Positions 17,701-26,072 of a stretch of 33,215 bases of DNA are shown here, piece by piece. This stretch comes from JANQPX01 sp039197065 (GTDB taxonomy: Bacteria; Pseudomonadota; Alphaproteobacteria; Geminicoccales; Geminicoccaceae): contig JBCCUL010000027.1 of assembly GCA_039197065.1 (NCBI GenBank), positions 1-33,215 of the forward strand, read 5' to 3'. Both the position numbers and the translations under genes were made by a program. The notes under the pieces are model-generated. The model did not search any database and was not told the origin of the DNA. It saw only the letters and a program-made list of their open reading frames with translations. How positions within the stretch are numbered: position 1 is the stretch's first letter; every line of letters starts with the position of its first letter.

Positions 17701-17848
17701 TGAGCGCCTCGTCATGTCCAGCATTCGGATCGGGCAAAAGCGTCAGGCGAAAGGGCTCGATTAAAGAGGTCCGGCGAAACACGTAAGGTCGGATCAGCTC
17801 GATCCGCTTCGCGATCTTTTCAGCCGTGAACCGAAGCTGGTGGACCAT
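14711..17848 (-). CDS. alpha-mannosidase, glycoside hydrolase family 38
   Basis: A 1045-residue GH38 enzyme without a signal peptide, so cytoplasmic. The N-terminal lectin-like region of about 240 residues is followed by the catalytic domain: GHGHIDIAYLW with metal ligands His250 and Asp252, FSQSQPQLYAF, GGMWVEADTNLPGAE, and WLPDCFGFTW whose Asp363 is the expected nucleophile. The middle and C-terminal beta domains contain typical GH38 blocks such as ERGPLRATIQIE and NAPLRLFPI. The enzyme retains alpha-mannosides with a divalent metal. Its ATG directly abuts the stop of the double ATPase gene (TGAATG), so translation is coupled to the importer. The system therefore probably brings in short mannosides and hydrolyses them inside the cell. 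Confidence 0.93.
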   Translation of the reverse strand: MVHQLRFTAEKIAKRIELIRPYVFRRTSLIEPFRLTLLPDPNAGHDEALTPPRTVPWNSFWAGQDAHFHLASSFVLPKDWPDPALHLPLGKAGDIFTHPEALMSIDGEPVGSADRYHHTTPLAAHLADGKAHRLVLEGWTGLTGWPPSPDDPAKLFIGECAVVDVDRTLDDLIIKAEVALDVANHLGDERPEKHRLLNTLDAAFKALDTRAPLKETLRASAPGALDILDAGIADAGLPLDIDLVAIGHGHIDIAYLWPVVQGRKKVARTVANMLRLMDRHEDVHFSQSQPQLYAFLEQDQPAMFERVRERVVEGRFEPMGGMWVEADTNLPGAEALVRQLLLGRSYFRRTFGDAETPVLWLPDCFGFTWCLPQLMKQAELRWFVTNKLGWNQYNPMPASTTWWQGIDGTRILAHFLTTPRDVQHLPFPTCYKSDLSAEEVIGTWEQCRGKSTTKILPICYGYGDGGGGPTETLIAKARAYERMPAAPRLRMGAVRDVFEHLEASEPDLPVWNGELYMEGHRGVLTSQARLKRGNRRSEAALHEAEFLLALANIRTDYPVPKDALRELWQDLCLNQFHDILPGCGTGEVVKEAEQRYHVIEGRARKLARAAVDALAETFKPSTRWLAVNASPFGSSRQVMIEGDASGVVDLRTADSLCTQPVDGGLLVQIPEIPAYGCVVLAGGPARAGEATGLHVIEDDDGIRVSNNLIEITISKDGAFTRIFDREAVRDVLVPGVIGNQLQVFEDRPISWDAWDIDVFFDDRPALIDDVVSIDVIERGPLRATIQIESRFRQSRIVQKIQLRHDSKRIDFATDVDWHQQHHLLKVAFPVDILSPTATFEIQWGHIERATHRNTSWDFARFEVPAQKWADLSERDYGVALLNDCKHGYDVLDNVLRLSLIKSATMPDPKADQGQHRFTYSLLPHLGDWTEKVPREAYALNAPLRLFPITAAKGAKVDQGIVRTLARNAIIETVKPAEDGMGLIVRLFEAERRRGSVTLQFETPPVHVIRCNLLEDSEGDVPIDGNAITLDLRPFEIVTLRCLMDR

Positions 17849-19591
17849 TCAGTGGAGCACCAGCTCGAAGCCTGGAACGCCGCCGCGAAAGACCGTATCG
17901 ACCTCGCCGAGGTCGCGGGTCAGATCCTCCTCGGCACGCTTAGCGTCCTCGACCGAGCCCCAGCTTCGGTCCACATCCGGCCAGGGGATCGCGTCGATCA
18001 GGAGGCGCGTATAGGGATGCTCGGGATCGCCGATCACCTCTCTCGGCGGCCCCGCTTCGACCACCCGGCCACGATAGAGCACCATCACATAATCGCTGAC
18101 GTGATAGGCGGTCGCGAGATCGTGGGTGATGTAGAGGATCGAAATGCCGTAGCGGTCCTTCAGGTCGTAGATGTTCTTCAGGATGGTCGCGCGGAGCGAC
18201 GCATCGACCATCGAGACCGGCTCGTCGGCGATCAGCAATTTCGGGTTCAGCATGAGTGCACGCGCAACGATCAGGCGCTGGCGCTGGCCGCCCGAAAGCT
18301 GATGCGGATAACGGCGGAGAACGAGCGATGGATCGAGACCGACCGCTTCGCAGGCCTCCTCCATCTTCGCCTGCAGCTGGTTCGCATCCTGCGCATAGCC
18401 GAAGCGCTGATAGGGATAGCGAAGCGCGCGTTCGGCACGATAGAACGGGTTGAAGCAAGCGTAGGGATCCTGAAAGACGGCTTGCACGTCCTTTCGAAAG
18501 GCGAGCCCCTCTTCCGCGGACATGGCGGTGATGTCCTGGTCTTCGAACAGAACGCGGCCGCTGGTCGGGGCATTAAAGCCGAGCATCAGACCGCCCAGCG
18601 TCGACTTGCCGGAACCGGATTGGCCGACGATCGAAATGATCTTCGGCTTTTGGCCATCGAGCGTGAAGGACAAAGGATACAGCGCCGTCACGTCGCCGTA
18701 AGTCTTCGAGACCTTCTCGAAGCTCATCAGCGGAACGTCTCGTCTCGCACGCGATGCTTCCTGATGGCGCTCGGTCGACTCAAGGAAACTCGTACCGCCG
18801 ACGCGCGGCACCGACGAGATCAGCGCCTGCGTATAGGCATGCTGCGGTCGTTCGATCACCTGGCGCACATCGCCGAATTCCACGAGAACCCCATCCTTCA
18901 GCACGGCAAGATCGTCCACCGTTTGCGCCATCAGCCCCATATCGTGACCGATCAGCACCAGGCCCGAGCCGATCTCGGCCTGAACCTGTTTCAAGGTCTG
19001 CATCACCTGGCGCTGGGTCACCACATCGAGCGCAGATGTCGGCTCGTCGGCGATCATCAGATTGGGCTTCAAGCTGACGCCGATCGCGATGCAGACGCGC
19101 TGCTTCATACCACCCGAAAGTTCGTGTGGATATAGCCGCCCGACATGCTCGCCGAGACCGACGCTCGCCAGGACCGCGGTCGACCGTTTACGAAGTGCCG
19201 CCCGCTCCAGCGCCCCTTCATGCGCCGTGATCCCATCCCAGATCTGATCCTCGACCCGCATGACCGGGTTCAGTGAGTTCATCGCACCTTGCGGAATGTA
19301 GCTGACACGCGAGAGGCGTGCGCGGCGCATGTCCTCGTCGCTCAAGGTCAGCATATCGAGGTCGCCAAGACGGATCATACCGCCGGTGACGAAGCCCGGC
19401 GATTGCAGCATGCGCATCACAGCGAGCGCCGTCGTCGTCTTGCCTGAACCGCTCTCGCCGATGAAACCGACGCGCCGGCCGCACGGCACCTCGAGGCTGA
19501 GCTTGGTCACGGCGTGCACCACCTTGTCCGCCGTCGGGAAGTCGATGCTGAGATCGGCGATCGAGAGTGCGTTGGTCGTTTCGGCCGCCAT
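17849..19591 (-). CDS. ABC transporter, fused double ATPase (DppD-DppF type)
   Basis: A 580-residue protein with two complete nucleotide-binding domains of the peptide/nickel/oligosaccharide (family 5) importers. Domain 1 (about 10-260) has Walker A GESGSGKTTT, signature LSGGMKQRVCIA and Walker B LMIADEPTSALD. Domain 2 (about 290-550) has Walker A GQSGSGKST, signature LSGGQRQRLIVARAL and LLIADEPVSMVD. In the second D-loop region the usual TSALD is VSMVD, as seen in some DppF-type proteins. The ATG at 19591 is preferred, with GGAAG eight bases upstream; a TTG two codons earlier overlaps the permease stop. Both ATPases being on one chain removes the need for two genes. Confidence 0.93.
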   Translation of the reverse strand: MAAETTNALSIADLSIDFPTADKVVHAVTKLSLEVPCGRRVGFIGESGSGKTTTALAVMRMLQSPGFVTGGMIRLGDLDMLTLSDEDMRRARLSRVSYIPQGAMNSLNPVMRVEDQIWDGITAHEGALERAALRKRSTAVLASVGLGEHVGRLYPHELSGGMKQRVCIAIGVSLKPNLMIADEPTSALDVVTQRQVMQTLKQVQAEIGSGLVLIGHDMGLMAQTVDDLAVLKDGVLVEFGDVRQVIERPQHAYTQALISSVPRVGGTSFLESTERHQEASRARRDVPLMSFEKVSKTYGDVTALYPLSFTLDGQKPKIISIVGQSGSGKSTLGGLMLGFNAPTSGRVLFEDQDITAMSAEEGLAFRKDVQAVFQDPYACFNPFYRAERALRYPYQRFGYAQDANQLQAKMEEACEAVGLDPSLVLRRYPHQLSGGQRQRLIVARALMLNPKLLIADEPVSMVDASLRATILKNIYDLKDRYGISILYITHDLATAYHVSDYVMVLYRGRVVEAGPPREVIGDPEHPYTRLLIDAIPWPDVDRSWGSVEDAKRAEEDLTRDLGEVDTVFRGGVPGFELVLH

Positions 19592-19593
19592 AT

Positions 19594-20502
19594 TCAAAGC
19601 TTCCGAAGACGCGGGTTGGAGACTTCATCCAGGCCGAGATTGATCAGGAGAAGGCCGATGAACATCAGGGCGAGCAGCAGCGTCGGCAGGCCCCACCACC
19701 ACCAGAGATTCTGGATCAGAGCGCCCGCATTGATCGCCTCGTAGATGGTGCGTCCGAGCGTCGGGATACGCTGCGGGCCGAGGCCGAGCACCTCCATGCC
19801 GACAGCGGTGACGATCGAGGTGGTGACGTTGGCGATGAACGAGCCGAAGAGATAGGGCACAAGGTTGGGCAGCATTTCCAGGAACATGATATGCGGGGTC
19901 GGCGCGCCTGACAGCTTCGCCATCTGCACATAGCCCGCCTCGCGCATGGAGAGCACCTGCGCGCGGATCAATCGCGTTGGTGATTGCCAAACGAAACAGG
20001 CGATCAGCAACGCCATCATGGTGAGGCTGACATCGCCGTAAGCCGCCTGGAACACGACCAGGATCAGGAGCGGCGGGATGGTGATCATGACATCGGAAAG
20101 AACACGGATGACGTCATCGGTGCGCCCACCGACGAAGCCTGCGGTGAAGCCGAGGACGATGCCGGTGCCCATGCCGATCAACGAGGCGAGTACGCCGACG
20201 AAGAGCGTGTTGGGCGCGCCGACGATCAGGAGGGCGAGCAGATCGCGACCGCCACCGTCGGTACCGAGTGGATGATCGATGATGCCCGTTTGCTTTCTCA
20301 GATTTTCGAAGCCGAGCGGCGGGAACTTGAGCGGGCCGGAGCCGGTGAAGACCAGCTCCGCGTTCCAGAGATAGCGACCGATGATGCCGAGGGCGACGAT
20401 GCCGAGCAGAATGCCGATACCCCAAAGGAGCTTTGGGTTAAACCAAGGATTGTCGAAGCGGCGGCGCCGACGACGCTCTTTCGATGTGACAGCCGCCTCC
20501 AT
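19594..20502 (-). CDS. ABC transporter permease (DppC/OppC type)
   Basis: A 302-residue permease. A basic N-terminus (KERRRRRRF) and the first span WGIGILLGIVALGIIG precede a periplasmic loop containing HPLGTDGGGRDLLALLI, a hallmark of the OppC/DppC family. About five more spans follow. The cytoplasmic EAA region is around MREAGYVQMAKLSGA. The ATG at 20502 is preferred to the TTG two codons upstream. It lies just after the stop (20505-20507) of the partner permease. Confidence 0.9.
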   Translation of the reverse strand: MEAAVTSKERRRRRRFDNPWFNPKLLWGIGILLGIVALGIIGRYLWNAELVFTGSGPLKFPPLGFENLRKQTGIIDHPLGTDGGGRDLLALLIVGAPNTLFVGVLASLIGMGTGIVLGFTAGFVGGRTDDVIRVLSDVMITIPPLLILVVFQAAYGDVSLTMMALLIACFVWQSPTRLIRAQVLSMREAGYVQMAKLSGAPTPHIMFLEMLPNLVPYLFGSFIANVTTSIVTAVGMEVLGLGPQRIPTLGRTIYEAINAGALIQNLWWWWGLPTLLLALMFIGLLLINLGLDEVSNPRLRKL

Positions 20503-20504
20503 CG

Positions 20505-21515
20505 TCAAGCGCTCTCGTGCCGGATGCGCGGGTCGATCAAGGGATAGACGAGATCGACCAGGAAGACGCTCAGCGCCGTCATCAGGATGATCACGAAGCT
20601 CACGCCCTGGATGACCGGAAAATCCTGATCGAGGATCGCATCGTAGAGGAGCTTGCCCATGCCGTTATAGGCGAAGATGCGCTCGACGAGCACCTGACCG
20701 GCGATCAGGAGACCGATCTTGAGCGCGAATGCCGTGATCTGCGGCAGGATCGCGTTTCGGATCATGTATCGATAGAGGATGTAGCGCGGGCGGAGGCCCT
20801 TGGCTTCGGCGAGCTTGGTGTAGTCCTCGCCCTGCACCGTGATCATCAACCCGCGCATGCCAAGCGCCCAAAAGCCGAAGGTCACGACGACGATCGAGAG
20901 CGCCGGCAAAAAGCCGTGGTGCAACACTGATTGCACGAAGGTCCAGGTCCAGCCCGGCTCGACCATGAGACCATAGGCGCCAGTCAGGGGAAACCAGCGG
21001 AGCTGGGCCGCGAAGATCCACATCAGAAGGAGACCTGAGAGGATCGGCGGGATCGAGGTCAGGACCATCACCGCCGGGATCGCGACGCGCACCAGCTTCG
21101 GCGAGCGGTCCCATACCATCAGCGCGCCCAGGAGATTGCCGATGAAGAAGGTGATGGTAATCGAGATCAGCATCAGCCCCACGGTCCAAGGGAGCGCCTT
21201 CGCGATCAGCTCGGCGACGGGGGTCGGGAAGGTTGCGGTGGAGAGGCCAAAGTCGAAGGTGACGATGTTACCGAGATATTTGACATATTGGATGTAGAGC
21301 GGCTCGTTCAGGCCGAAGCGTTCCTGCAGCCCTTCGAGGATCGCTTCAGAATTGGCGACAGCGCCCCCGCCCGCCGCCATCCTGCTCAGCATGACATCGG
21401 CAGGGTCGATCGGCGAAAGGCGCGGGATGATCCAGATCAGCGTCGCGGCGATCCAGATGGTGAGTGCGAAGGTCACCAGACGATTGAAGAGATAGGTTTT
21501 CGGGACTCTTCCCAT
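20505..21515 (-). CDS. ABC transporter permease (DppB/OppB type)
   Basis: A 336-residue permease: first membrane span near residues 10-30 (LVTFALTIWIAATLIWIIP), a long periplasmic loop with RFGLNEPLYIQYVKYLGNI, then about five further spans. The EAA loop reads EDYTKLAEAKGLRPRYILYR, a family hallmark. RIFAYNGMGKLLYDAI and the C-terminal DLVYPLIDPRIRH are also typical. It forms the channel with the DppC-type permease. The dioxygenase gene upstream ends 32 bp before its start. Confidence 0.91.
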   Translation of the reverse strand: MGRVPKTYLFNRLVTFALTIWIAATLIWIIPRLSPIDPADVMLSRMAAGGGAVANSEAILEGLQERFGLNEPLYIQYVKYLGNIVTFDFGLSTATFPTPVAELIAKALPWTVGLMLISITITFFIGNLLGALMVWDRSPKLVRVAIPAVMVLTSIPPILSGLLLMWIFAAQLRWFPLTGAYGLMVEPGWTWTFVQSVLHHGFLPALSIVVVTFGFWALGMRGLMITVQGEDYTKLAEAKGLRPRYILYRYMIRNAILPQITAFALKIGLLIAGQVLVERIFAYNGMGKLLYDAILDQDFPVIQGVSFVIILMTALSVFLVDLVYPLIDPRIRHESA

Positions 21516-21547
21516 CCGCTATGGCAGCCTCTCGCGTGTGCGCCCCA

Positions 21548-22315
21548 TTACGCAGCTTCGCCCGCTACGCGCCTGGTCATCGCGTGGTTCCAGCCGCGCA
21601 ACACCAGGCGTTCATCCGGATGCCTGTTCCCCGGCTCGACCCGATCCTGCCCGCTGTACATCTGACAAAGCACGGTCTTTCGCGTCCGGGACGAACGGTT
21701 GGGCATGGAGCCATGCAGCGTGAAGTAGTGAAAGAACACGACGTCCCCTGCCCTCGCTTCGACAACGGTCGCGTCCTCGATCGGGTAGCGGTCGATCAGG
21801 TCGTTCCGGCGTCTGCCATCGGCACCTTCGATACGGCCGAGCTTGTGGGAGCCCGGATAGACGCGAAGGCAGCCCATCTCGTCGGTGGCGTCGGACAGGT
21901 GAATGACGGCAGCGATCATGCTGTCACGCTCGGTCGGAAAATAGGGCCAGTCCTGATGTATGGGAAAGGGCGAGCCCTGTTCCGCCGGTTTTTGAAACAG
22001 TTTCGAATGATGAAGGATGATGTCCGGTCCGATGATCGCTTCGACAACATCGAGAAAGGCTGGACTGGTCAACGCATCGAGCCACACGCGCGAATATTTT
22101 TGGACGTTGTGCGTATGCAGGACGACGTCCCCAGCACGAGAAAGCTTCGCCGCCTCGCCGCCATCCCAGGTGGCGTCGATCCCCTCGCCGCTGGCGGTTA
22201 TCTGACCGACGATCCGATCGAATGACGACTCCAGAGCGCCGATCTCACTTCCACTGAAGACGCCGCTCGCGAGGATATAACCTTGCTCACTGAAGACGTC
22301 GCCGATCGAAGCCAT
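21548..22315 (-). CDS. phytanoyl-CoA dioxygenase family protein (first copy)
   Basis: A 255-residue Fe(II)/2-oxoglutarate oxygenase-like protein. The metal triad is visible as HQD (His120, Asp122) and His201 in FTLHGSMPN, and Arg residues near 207-211 (NRSSRTRK) could bind 2-oxoglutarate. The ATG at 22315 (MASIGDVF) is chosen because the PhyH domain begins there, with an A/G-rich AAGAGAG upstream; an in-frame start 12 codons earlier is less likely. The gene is embedded between the binding-protein gene and the permease genes of the importer. PhyH proteins hydroxylate many small molecules, so the substrate could be the imported compound or its aglycone. Confidence 0.85.
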   Translation of the reverse strand: MASIGDVFSEQGYILASGVFSGSEIGALESSFDRIVGQITASGEGIDATWDGGEAAKLSRAGDVVLHTHNVQKYSRVWLDALTSPAFLDVVEAIIGPDIILHHSKLFQKPAEQGSPFPIHQDWPYFPTERDSMIAAVIHLSDATDEMGCLRVYPGSHKLGRIEGADGRRRNDLIDRYPIEDATVVEARAGDVVFFHYFTLHGSMPNRSSRTRKTVLCQMYSGQDRVEPGNRHPDERLVLRGWNHAMTRRVAGEAA

Positions 22316-22375
22316 GTCGAGCACTCTCTTAAAGGACGCGTCCGCCCGCAAGGATGCAGACGGACGCTTGTTCGA

Positions 22376-24124
22376 CTATTGCACCTTGGTCAGGTTGTGA
22401 ATGATCTGATGCGTATGGTTCCACCAAAAGAAGGGATGGTTGTAGTAGTTCTCCGCCGTCGGCCAGCCTGTCCAATAGGTGGTGTTGAGCGGGAGAAGCT
22501 TCGCCGACTGCACCAGCGGGATGAACGGCATCTCAGCATCGAGATATTGGTAGGCTTCAGCGACCATGCCGGGGATGGCGGGATCGCCAAGCGGCATCGT
22601 GGCCATCTCGTCGATGATGGCGCTGTACGCCGCGGCTGCGGGCGAGTCCCAGCGAGAGGTGTTGTTGAAGCTCGGGCTACGCTCACCGACCGGGACGACG
22701 TCTTTCACCGTGTAGCGCCCCATGGAGGCCCAGGGTTCGTTGACCGAGCCACATGACAGCCAGGAATAGGTCATCTCATATTGACCGAACGGCAGCACCT
22801 CGCCCCAGAACACGCCGTTCTCGACCGGCACCGACTTGGCGCTGATGCCGGCGCGATTGAATTGCTCGACGATGACGTCGATGGTCTTGGTGTATTCGGT
22901 CGACGCCGAGTTGACATGAATGGCGACGCTCAGATCTTCACCGTCTTTCTCGTAGATCCCGTCGCCGCCCTGGACGTAGCCGGCGGCTTCGATCAACGCC
23001 TGACCAGCCGCAACATCGGCGGTCGCCGGAAGGGCGTAGCCGCCATCCTTCACCGCATCGATGAACGGCTGCATGGAGCCATATTGCGCGAACATGGTTT
23101 CGGAAGGGACGGTGGCGCCCTCAACAGCGATGTTAACGATCTGAGTGCGATCGATGATGTGGGCGACGGCCTTTCGCATGTTGGGATCGTCCCAAGGCGC
23201 GATCGTCGTGTTGATTTCCAGCTGGCGCGTGCAGGGATCGGCAGCGGCGTAAGGATAGTCCTCATACCAGGCGATGACGTTCGGATTCTGCGCACGGATC
23301 GCCTCGAACGTGCCGACGGAAACGTTCTGCGACGCATCCATCTGGTTTGCCGCCATGAGCTGTGCGCGGCTCTCCTCGCCGCCACTCTCCAGCCATACGA
23401 GGCGTTTCGGTTCCGGCAGGTCCATGAAGCCGCTCTTCGCCCCCCACCAGGCTTCATCCAGATCCCAGATCGCCCGGTTGGTGTCCGAGCTGGTGAAGGT
23501 GTAGGGGCCTGTGCCGATGGGTGGATAGAAGGCAAATGTCGCCGGATCCTGCCCGCTCCAGACATGCTCCGGCATGATCAGGAAGGAACCGAAGATGCGC
23601 ACGCCGAAATTCTCGACGGCGAAGCGCGGGTTCGGCGACTTTAGCGCGAAGGTCACCGTGAGGTCGTCGACCTTCTCGACCGAGGCCACCTGATCGCGCA
23701 CCGTCGCCGCTTCGCGTGACGAGATCTCCTCATTGGCGAGCGCCATCTCGATGGTGAAGACAACATCATCGGCATTGAAGGCTTCGCCGTCCGACCACGC
23801 CACGCCGTCCCGGATCTTGAGGGTCCATTCGTCGCCGGTATCGTTCGCGGTGAGGCTTTCACCGAGCCAGGGGTCGAGCGCGCCGGTGTTGTAGTTCAGG
23901 ATGAAGAGCGGTTCCCACATGGCCTGATGCGCGCCATGCATGCGCTTGGTGCCGGGCGTGAACCAATTGAAGTTCTCCGGATCTTTGATCGTGCGGTCGA
24001 GGTCGAAAATGACGGTATCCTCACGCGCGACATCCTGCGCAACGGCCAAATCTGCCGACATGACGACCGCGATCGCCGATGCCGCCATCAAACTCCGTCG
24101 CGTCAACCTCGAAAGACCCGTCAT
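22376..24124 (-). CDS. ABC transporter substrate-binding protein, family 5 (peptide/oligosaccharide type)
   Basis: A 582-residue periplasmic binding protein, at the long end of the family. The signal region LTRRSLMAASAIAVVMSA has twin arginines followed by a hydrophobic core, so Tat export is possible; cleavage is likely after AVAQ (about residue 30). The mature protein shows SBP_bac_5 features: WEPLFILNYNTGALDPWLGES, WTLKIRDGVAWSDGEAFNADD split by the usual spacing, PIGTGPYTF and DPNMRKAVAHIIDR. A GGGAG box stands eight bases before the ATG. It is the receptor of the importer; the downstream GH38 enzyme suggests it binds mannosides rather than peptides, as some family 5 receptors bind oligosaccharides. 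Confidence 0.92.
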   Translation of the reverse strand: MTGLSRLTRRSLMAASAIAVVMSADLAVAQDVAREDTVIFDLDRTIKDPENFNWFTPGTKRMHGAHQAMWEPLFILNYNTGALDPWLGESLTANDTGDEWTLKIRDGVAWSDGEAFNADDVVFTIEMALANEEISSREAATVRDQVASVEKVDDLTVTFALKSPNPRFAVENFGVRIFGSFLIMPEHVWSGQDPATFAFYPPIGTGPYTFTSSDTNRAIWDLDEAWWGAKSGFMDLPEPKRLVWLESGGEESRAQLMAANQMDASQNVSVGTFEAIRAQNPNVIAWYEDYPYAAADPCTRQLEINTTIAPWDDPNMRKAVAHIIDRTQIVNIAVEGATVPSETMFAQYGSMQPFIDAVKDGGYALPATADVAAGQALIEAAGYVQGGDGIYEKDGEDLSVAIHVNSASTEYTKTIDVIVEQFNRAGISAKSVPVENGVFWGEVLPFGQYEMTYSWLSCGSVNEPWASMGRYTVKDVVPVGERSPSFNNTSRWDSPAAAAYSAIIDEMATMPLGDPAIPGMVAEAYQYLDAEMPFIPLVQSAKLLPLNTTYWTGWPTAENYYNHPFFWWNHTHQIIHNLTKVQ

Positions 24125-24238
24125 CGATGCTGCTCCCTAATCGGTAAGATGTCGCTTGTTCTCTTAATCATTGATTGTAGAAACAAAAACGCGATTTGAC
24201 AGACCATACTGCAAAATCGAAAGTGCAAATTCTCCGTC
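24125..24238 (-). promoter_or_regulatory. likely promoter region of the mannoside importer operon
   Basis: This 114-bp A+T-rich gap precedes the binding-protein gene. It contains an inverted repeat CGATTTG (24192-24198) / CAAAATCG (24212-24219) separated by 13 bases, which could be a regulator site. It does not resemble the LacI-type operators at 13507-13544. No convincing -35/-10 pair can be fixed by eye. Confidence 0.35.
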
Positions 24239-25075
24239 TCAGTTGTTGCCGACGACATGCGGGCTCGTCGTCCTGGTGATGTCATCGTTATCGGGACGTG
24301 GATGATGCCGCCAATGGCCGGATGGATCGCTTCCCCGGCAGATGATCGCCTCGACCCCTTGCGCCCAGCGCTCGTCGATGATCCGCACGTCGGGCGGACA
24401 GTAGCGAAGGGTCAGACCGCAGCGCCGTCGATCCGAAACGTTACCGAGCGAGCCGTGAACCAGCATGTCGGCATGCAAGGAGATCTGTCCCGCCTTCAAC
24501 TTGTTCGAAAATGGTGTCCCGAGCGTTTCAGCTTCCGCGATCTCTTTATGAAACACCGCGCGCTCATCAGTACCTGCCGTCTCGAGTACACCGCGGTCGT
24601 GACTTCTCGGGATGAAGCGCATGGCGGCGTTGGCGTCATCCGCATCGTCGATGGCGAGCCAGACCGTGACCGTGCGCGCCGGGCTCAAATGCCAAAAGCT
24701 CGCATCCTGATGCCACGGCACACGTTTGGGATCATGCGGTTTCTTCGATAGGATGGCGCTTGCCCAACAGATGATGTCCGGGCCGATCAGGTCTTCGACA
24801 AGATCGAGGATGCGCGGCTCGTTCGCGATATCCCAGATGCCGGCCATGCGCGTCTGATAGCAATTGATGCCATAGGCGCCCTGATCACCCATGTCGGCCA
24901 TGAGGCGATCGAAGTAGTCGCGCATGCGCGAGATCTCATGTCCACTGAACACATCGAAGGGCTGGACGAAGCCCTCCCGATTGTAATGATCGATCTGCGC
25001 CAAGCTCAGCCTTGAGGGCTGTTTATTGACAACGGGGACAAACGTCAGATCTCGAACGGTATCCGGTTCGGTCAT
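24239..25075 (-). CDS. phytanoyl-CoA dioxygenase family protein (second copy)
   Basis: A 278-residue Fe(II)/2-oxoglutarate oxygenase-like protein. Metal ligands His122 and Asp124 lie in WHQDASFW, His207 in LVHGSL, and Arg218 in RRRCGLTLRY is placed to bind 2-oxoglutarate. It is only distantly similar to the copy at 21548-22315: it carries an N-terminal extension of about 25 residues and a different linker, so the two are not a recent duplication. It lies upstream of the binding-protein gene on the same strand, separated by 114 bp, and divergent from an SDR gene. It could belong to either neighbouring unit. Confidence 0.86.
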   Translation of the reverse strand: MTEPDTVRDLTFVPVVNKQPSRLSLAQIDHYNREGFVQPFDVFSGHEISRMRDYFDRLMADMGDQGAYGINCYQTRMAGIWDIANEPRILDLVEDLIGPDIICWASAILSKKPHDPKRVPWHQDASFWHLSPARTVTVWLAIDDADDANAAMRFIPRSHDRGVLETAGTDERAVFHKEIAEAETLGTPFSNKLKAGQISLHADMLVHGSLGNVSDRRRCGLTLRYCPPDVRIIDERWAQGVEAIICRGSDPSGHWRHHPRPDNDDITRTTSPHVVGNN

Positions 25076-25288
25076 GGTGGATCCCCCTTATGGACCATCG
25101 ACTGCAATCAACCATCATAGGCGCTCTCTTTGAAGGATAAACGATCAGTGGCATGGCCACATCATGGACGTCGACCGCCTTCACGAGACAGACGACATGC
25201 ATCCAGGTTTTCGAACGCATGGCCGGCTATCGTTCGGTAATAACTTTGCCGCTAGTGTGAGGGTGGAGCAGCAAGCTAGGAGGCAATG

Positions 25289-26065
25289 ATGGCGGCTGGC
25301 GATCTTGAAGGAAGGGTGGCGATCGTCACCGGCGCCGCGATGGGTATCGGCCAGGCCTGTGCCGCGCAGATGGCGAAAGAGGGCGCTTCAGTCATTCTCG
25401 CCGACATCGATGACGAGGCAGGAAATGCGGCAGCTGACGCCATCGTCAAATCCGGCGCCGCCGCGACCTTCGTGAAGACCGACGTTAGCTCCATGGCCGA
25501 TATGGAGGCGATGGCGGCGACCGCGCTCGATCATTTCGGCAGCATCGACATTCTCGTGAACAATGCGGCGCAGGGGATTCGCGGTGTTGTTGACGCGACC
25601 GACGAGGTCACCTGGAATCGTGTGATCAGCACCAACCTTTCAGGCGTCTGGCGCGGTATGAAGGTTTGCGTGCCTGTGATGCGGCAGCAAAAAAGGGGAT
25701 CGGTGATCAACATGTCGTCGGCACAAGCGTTTGCCGGTTTTCAAGGCTGGGCCGCCTATGCCGCGGCGAAGGGCGGCGTGAATGCGCTCACCCAGCAATC
25801 GGCGGTCGACCTCGCACCTTACGGCATCCGCGTCAACGCCGTCGCACCCGGCACGATCATGACGCCGCTGAACGAGAAGGTGTTCGACGAGCATCCGGAC
25901 CCGGACGAGCTGATCGCCACCTGGAACCGGGCCCATCCGATCGGCCGTTTCGGTCAGCCGGAAGAGGTCGCCGAAGCCGTCACCTTTCTCGCTTCCGATC
26001 GCGCCTCCTTCATCACCGGTGAGATCGTGAGAGTTGACGGCGGCCTCATCATTCGCGGCGAGTGA
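25289..26065 (+). CDS. short-chain dehydrogenase/reductase (SDR, classical)
   Basis: A 258-residue classical SDR. Cofactor motif TGAAMGIG is at residues 14-21, NNAAQG near 91 and the catalytic triad is Ser144, Tyr157, Lys161. A C-terminal GEIVRVDGG motif is also present. AGGAGG at 25278-25283 is five bases before the ATG at 25289 and only two before the tandem ATG at 25286, so the second is preferred. An acidic residue (ADID) after strand 2 suggests NAD(H) preference. The next gene starts eight bases downstream, so the two form an operon. Sequence style resembles sugar alcohol or hydroxy-acid dehydrogenases; the substrate is not known. Confidence 0.9.
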   Translation: MAAGDLEGRVAIVTGAAMGIGQACAAQMAKEGASVILADIDDEAGNAAADAIVKSGAAATFVKTDVSSMADMEAMAATALDHFGSIDILVNNAAQGIRGVVDATDEVTWNRVISTNLSGVWRGMKVCVPVMRQQKRGSVINMSSAQAFAGFQGWAAYAAAKGGVNALTQQSAVDLAPYGIRVNAVAPGTIMTPLNEKVFDEHPDPDELIATWNRAHPIGRFGQPEEVAEAVTFLASDRASFITGEIVRVDGGLIIRGE

Positions 26066-26072
26066 TAACGTC

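Noticed and set aside
17840..19135. A 431-codon plus-strand open frame
   Set aside because: It lies antisense within the double-ATPase gene, whose motifs are unambiguous. It is a by-product of high G+C.
21548..25075. The two PhyH genes as a recent tandem duplication
   Set aside because: They share only the metal-site motifs and overall plan. Their linkers and termini differ too much.
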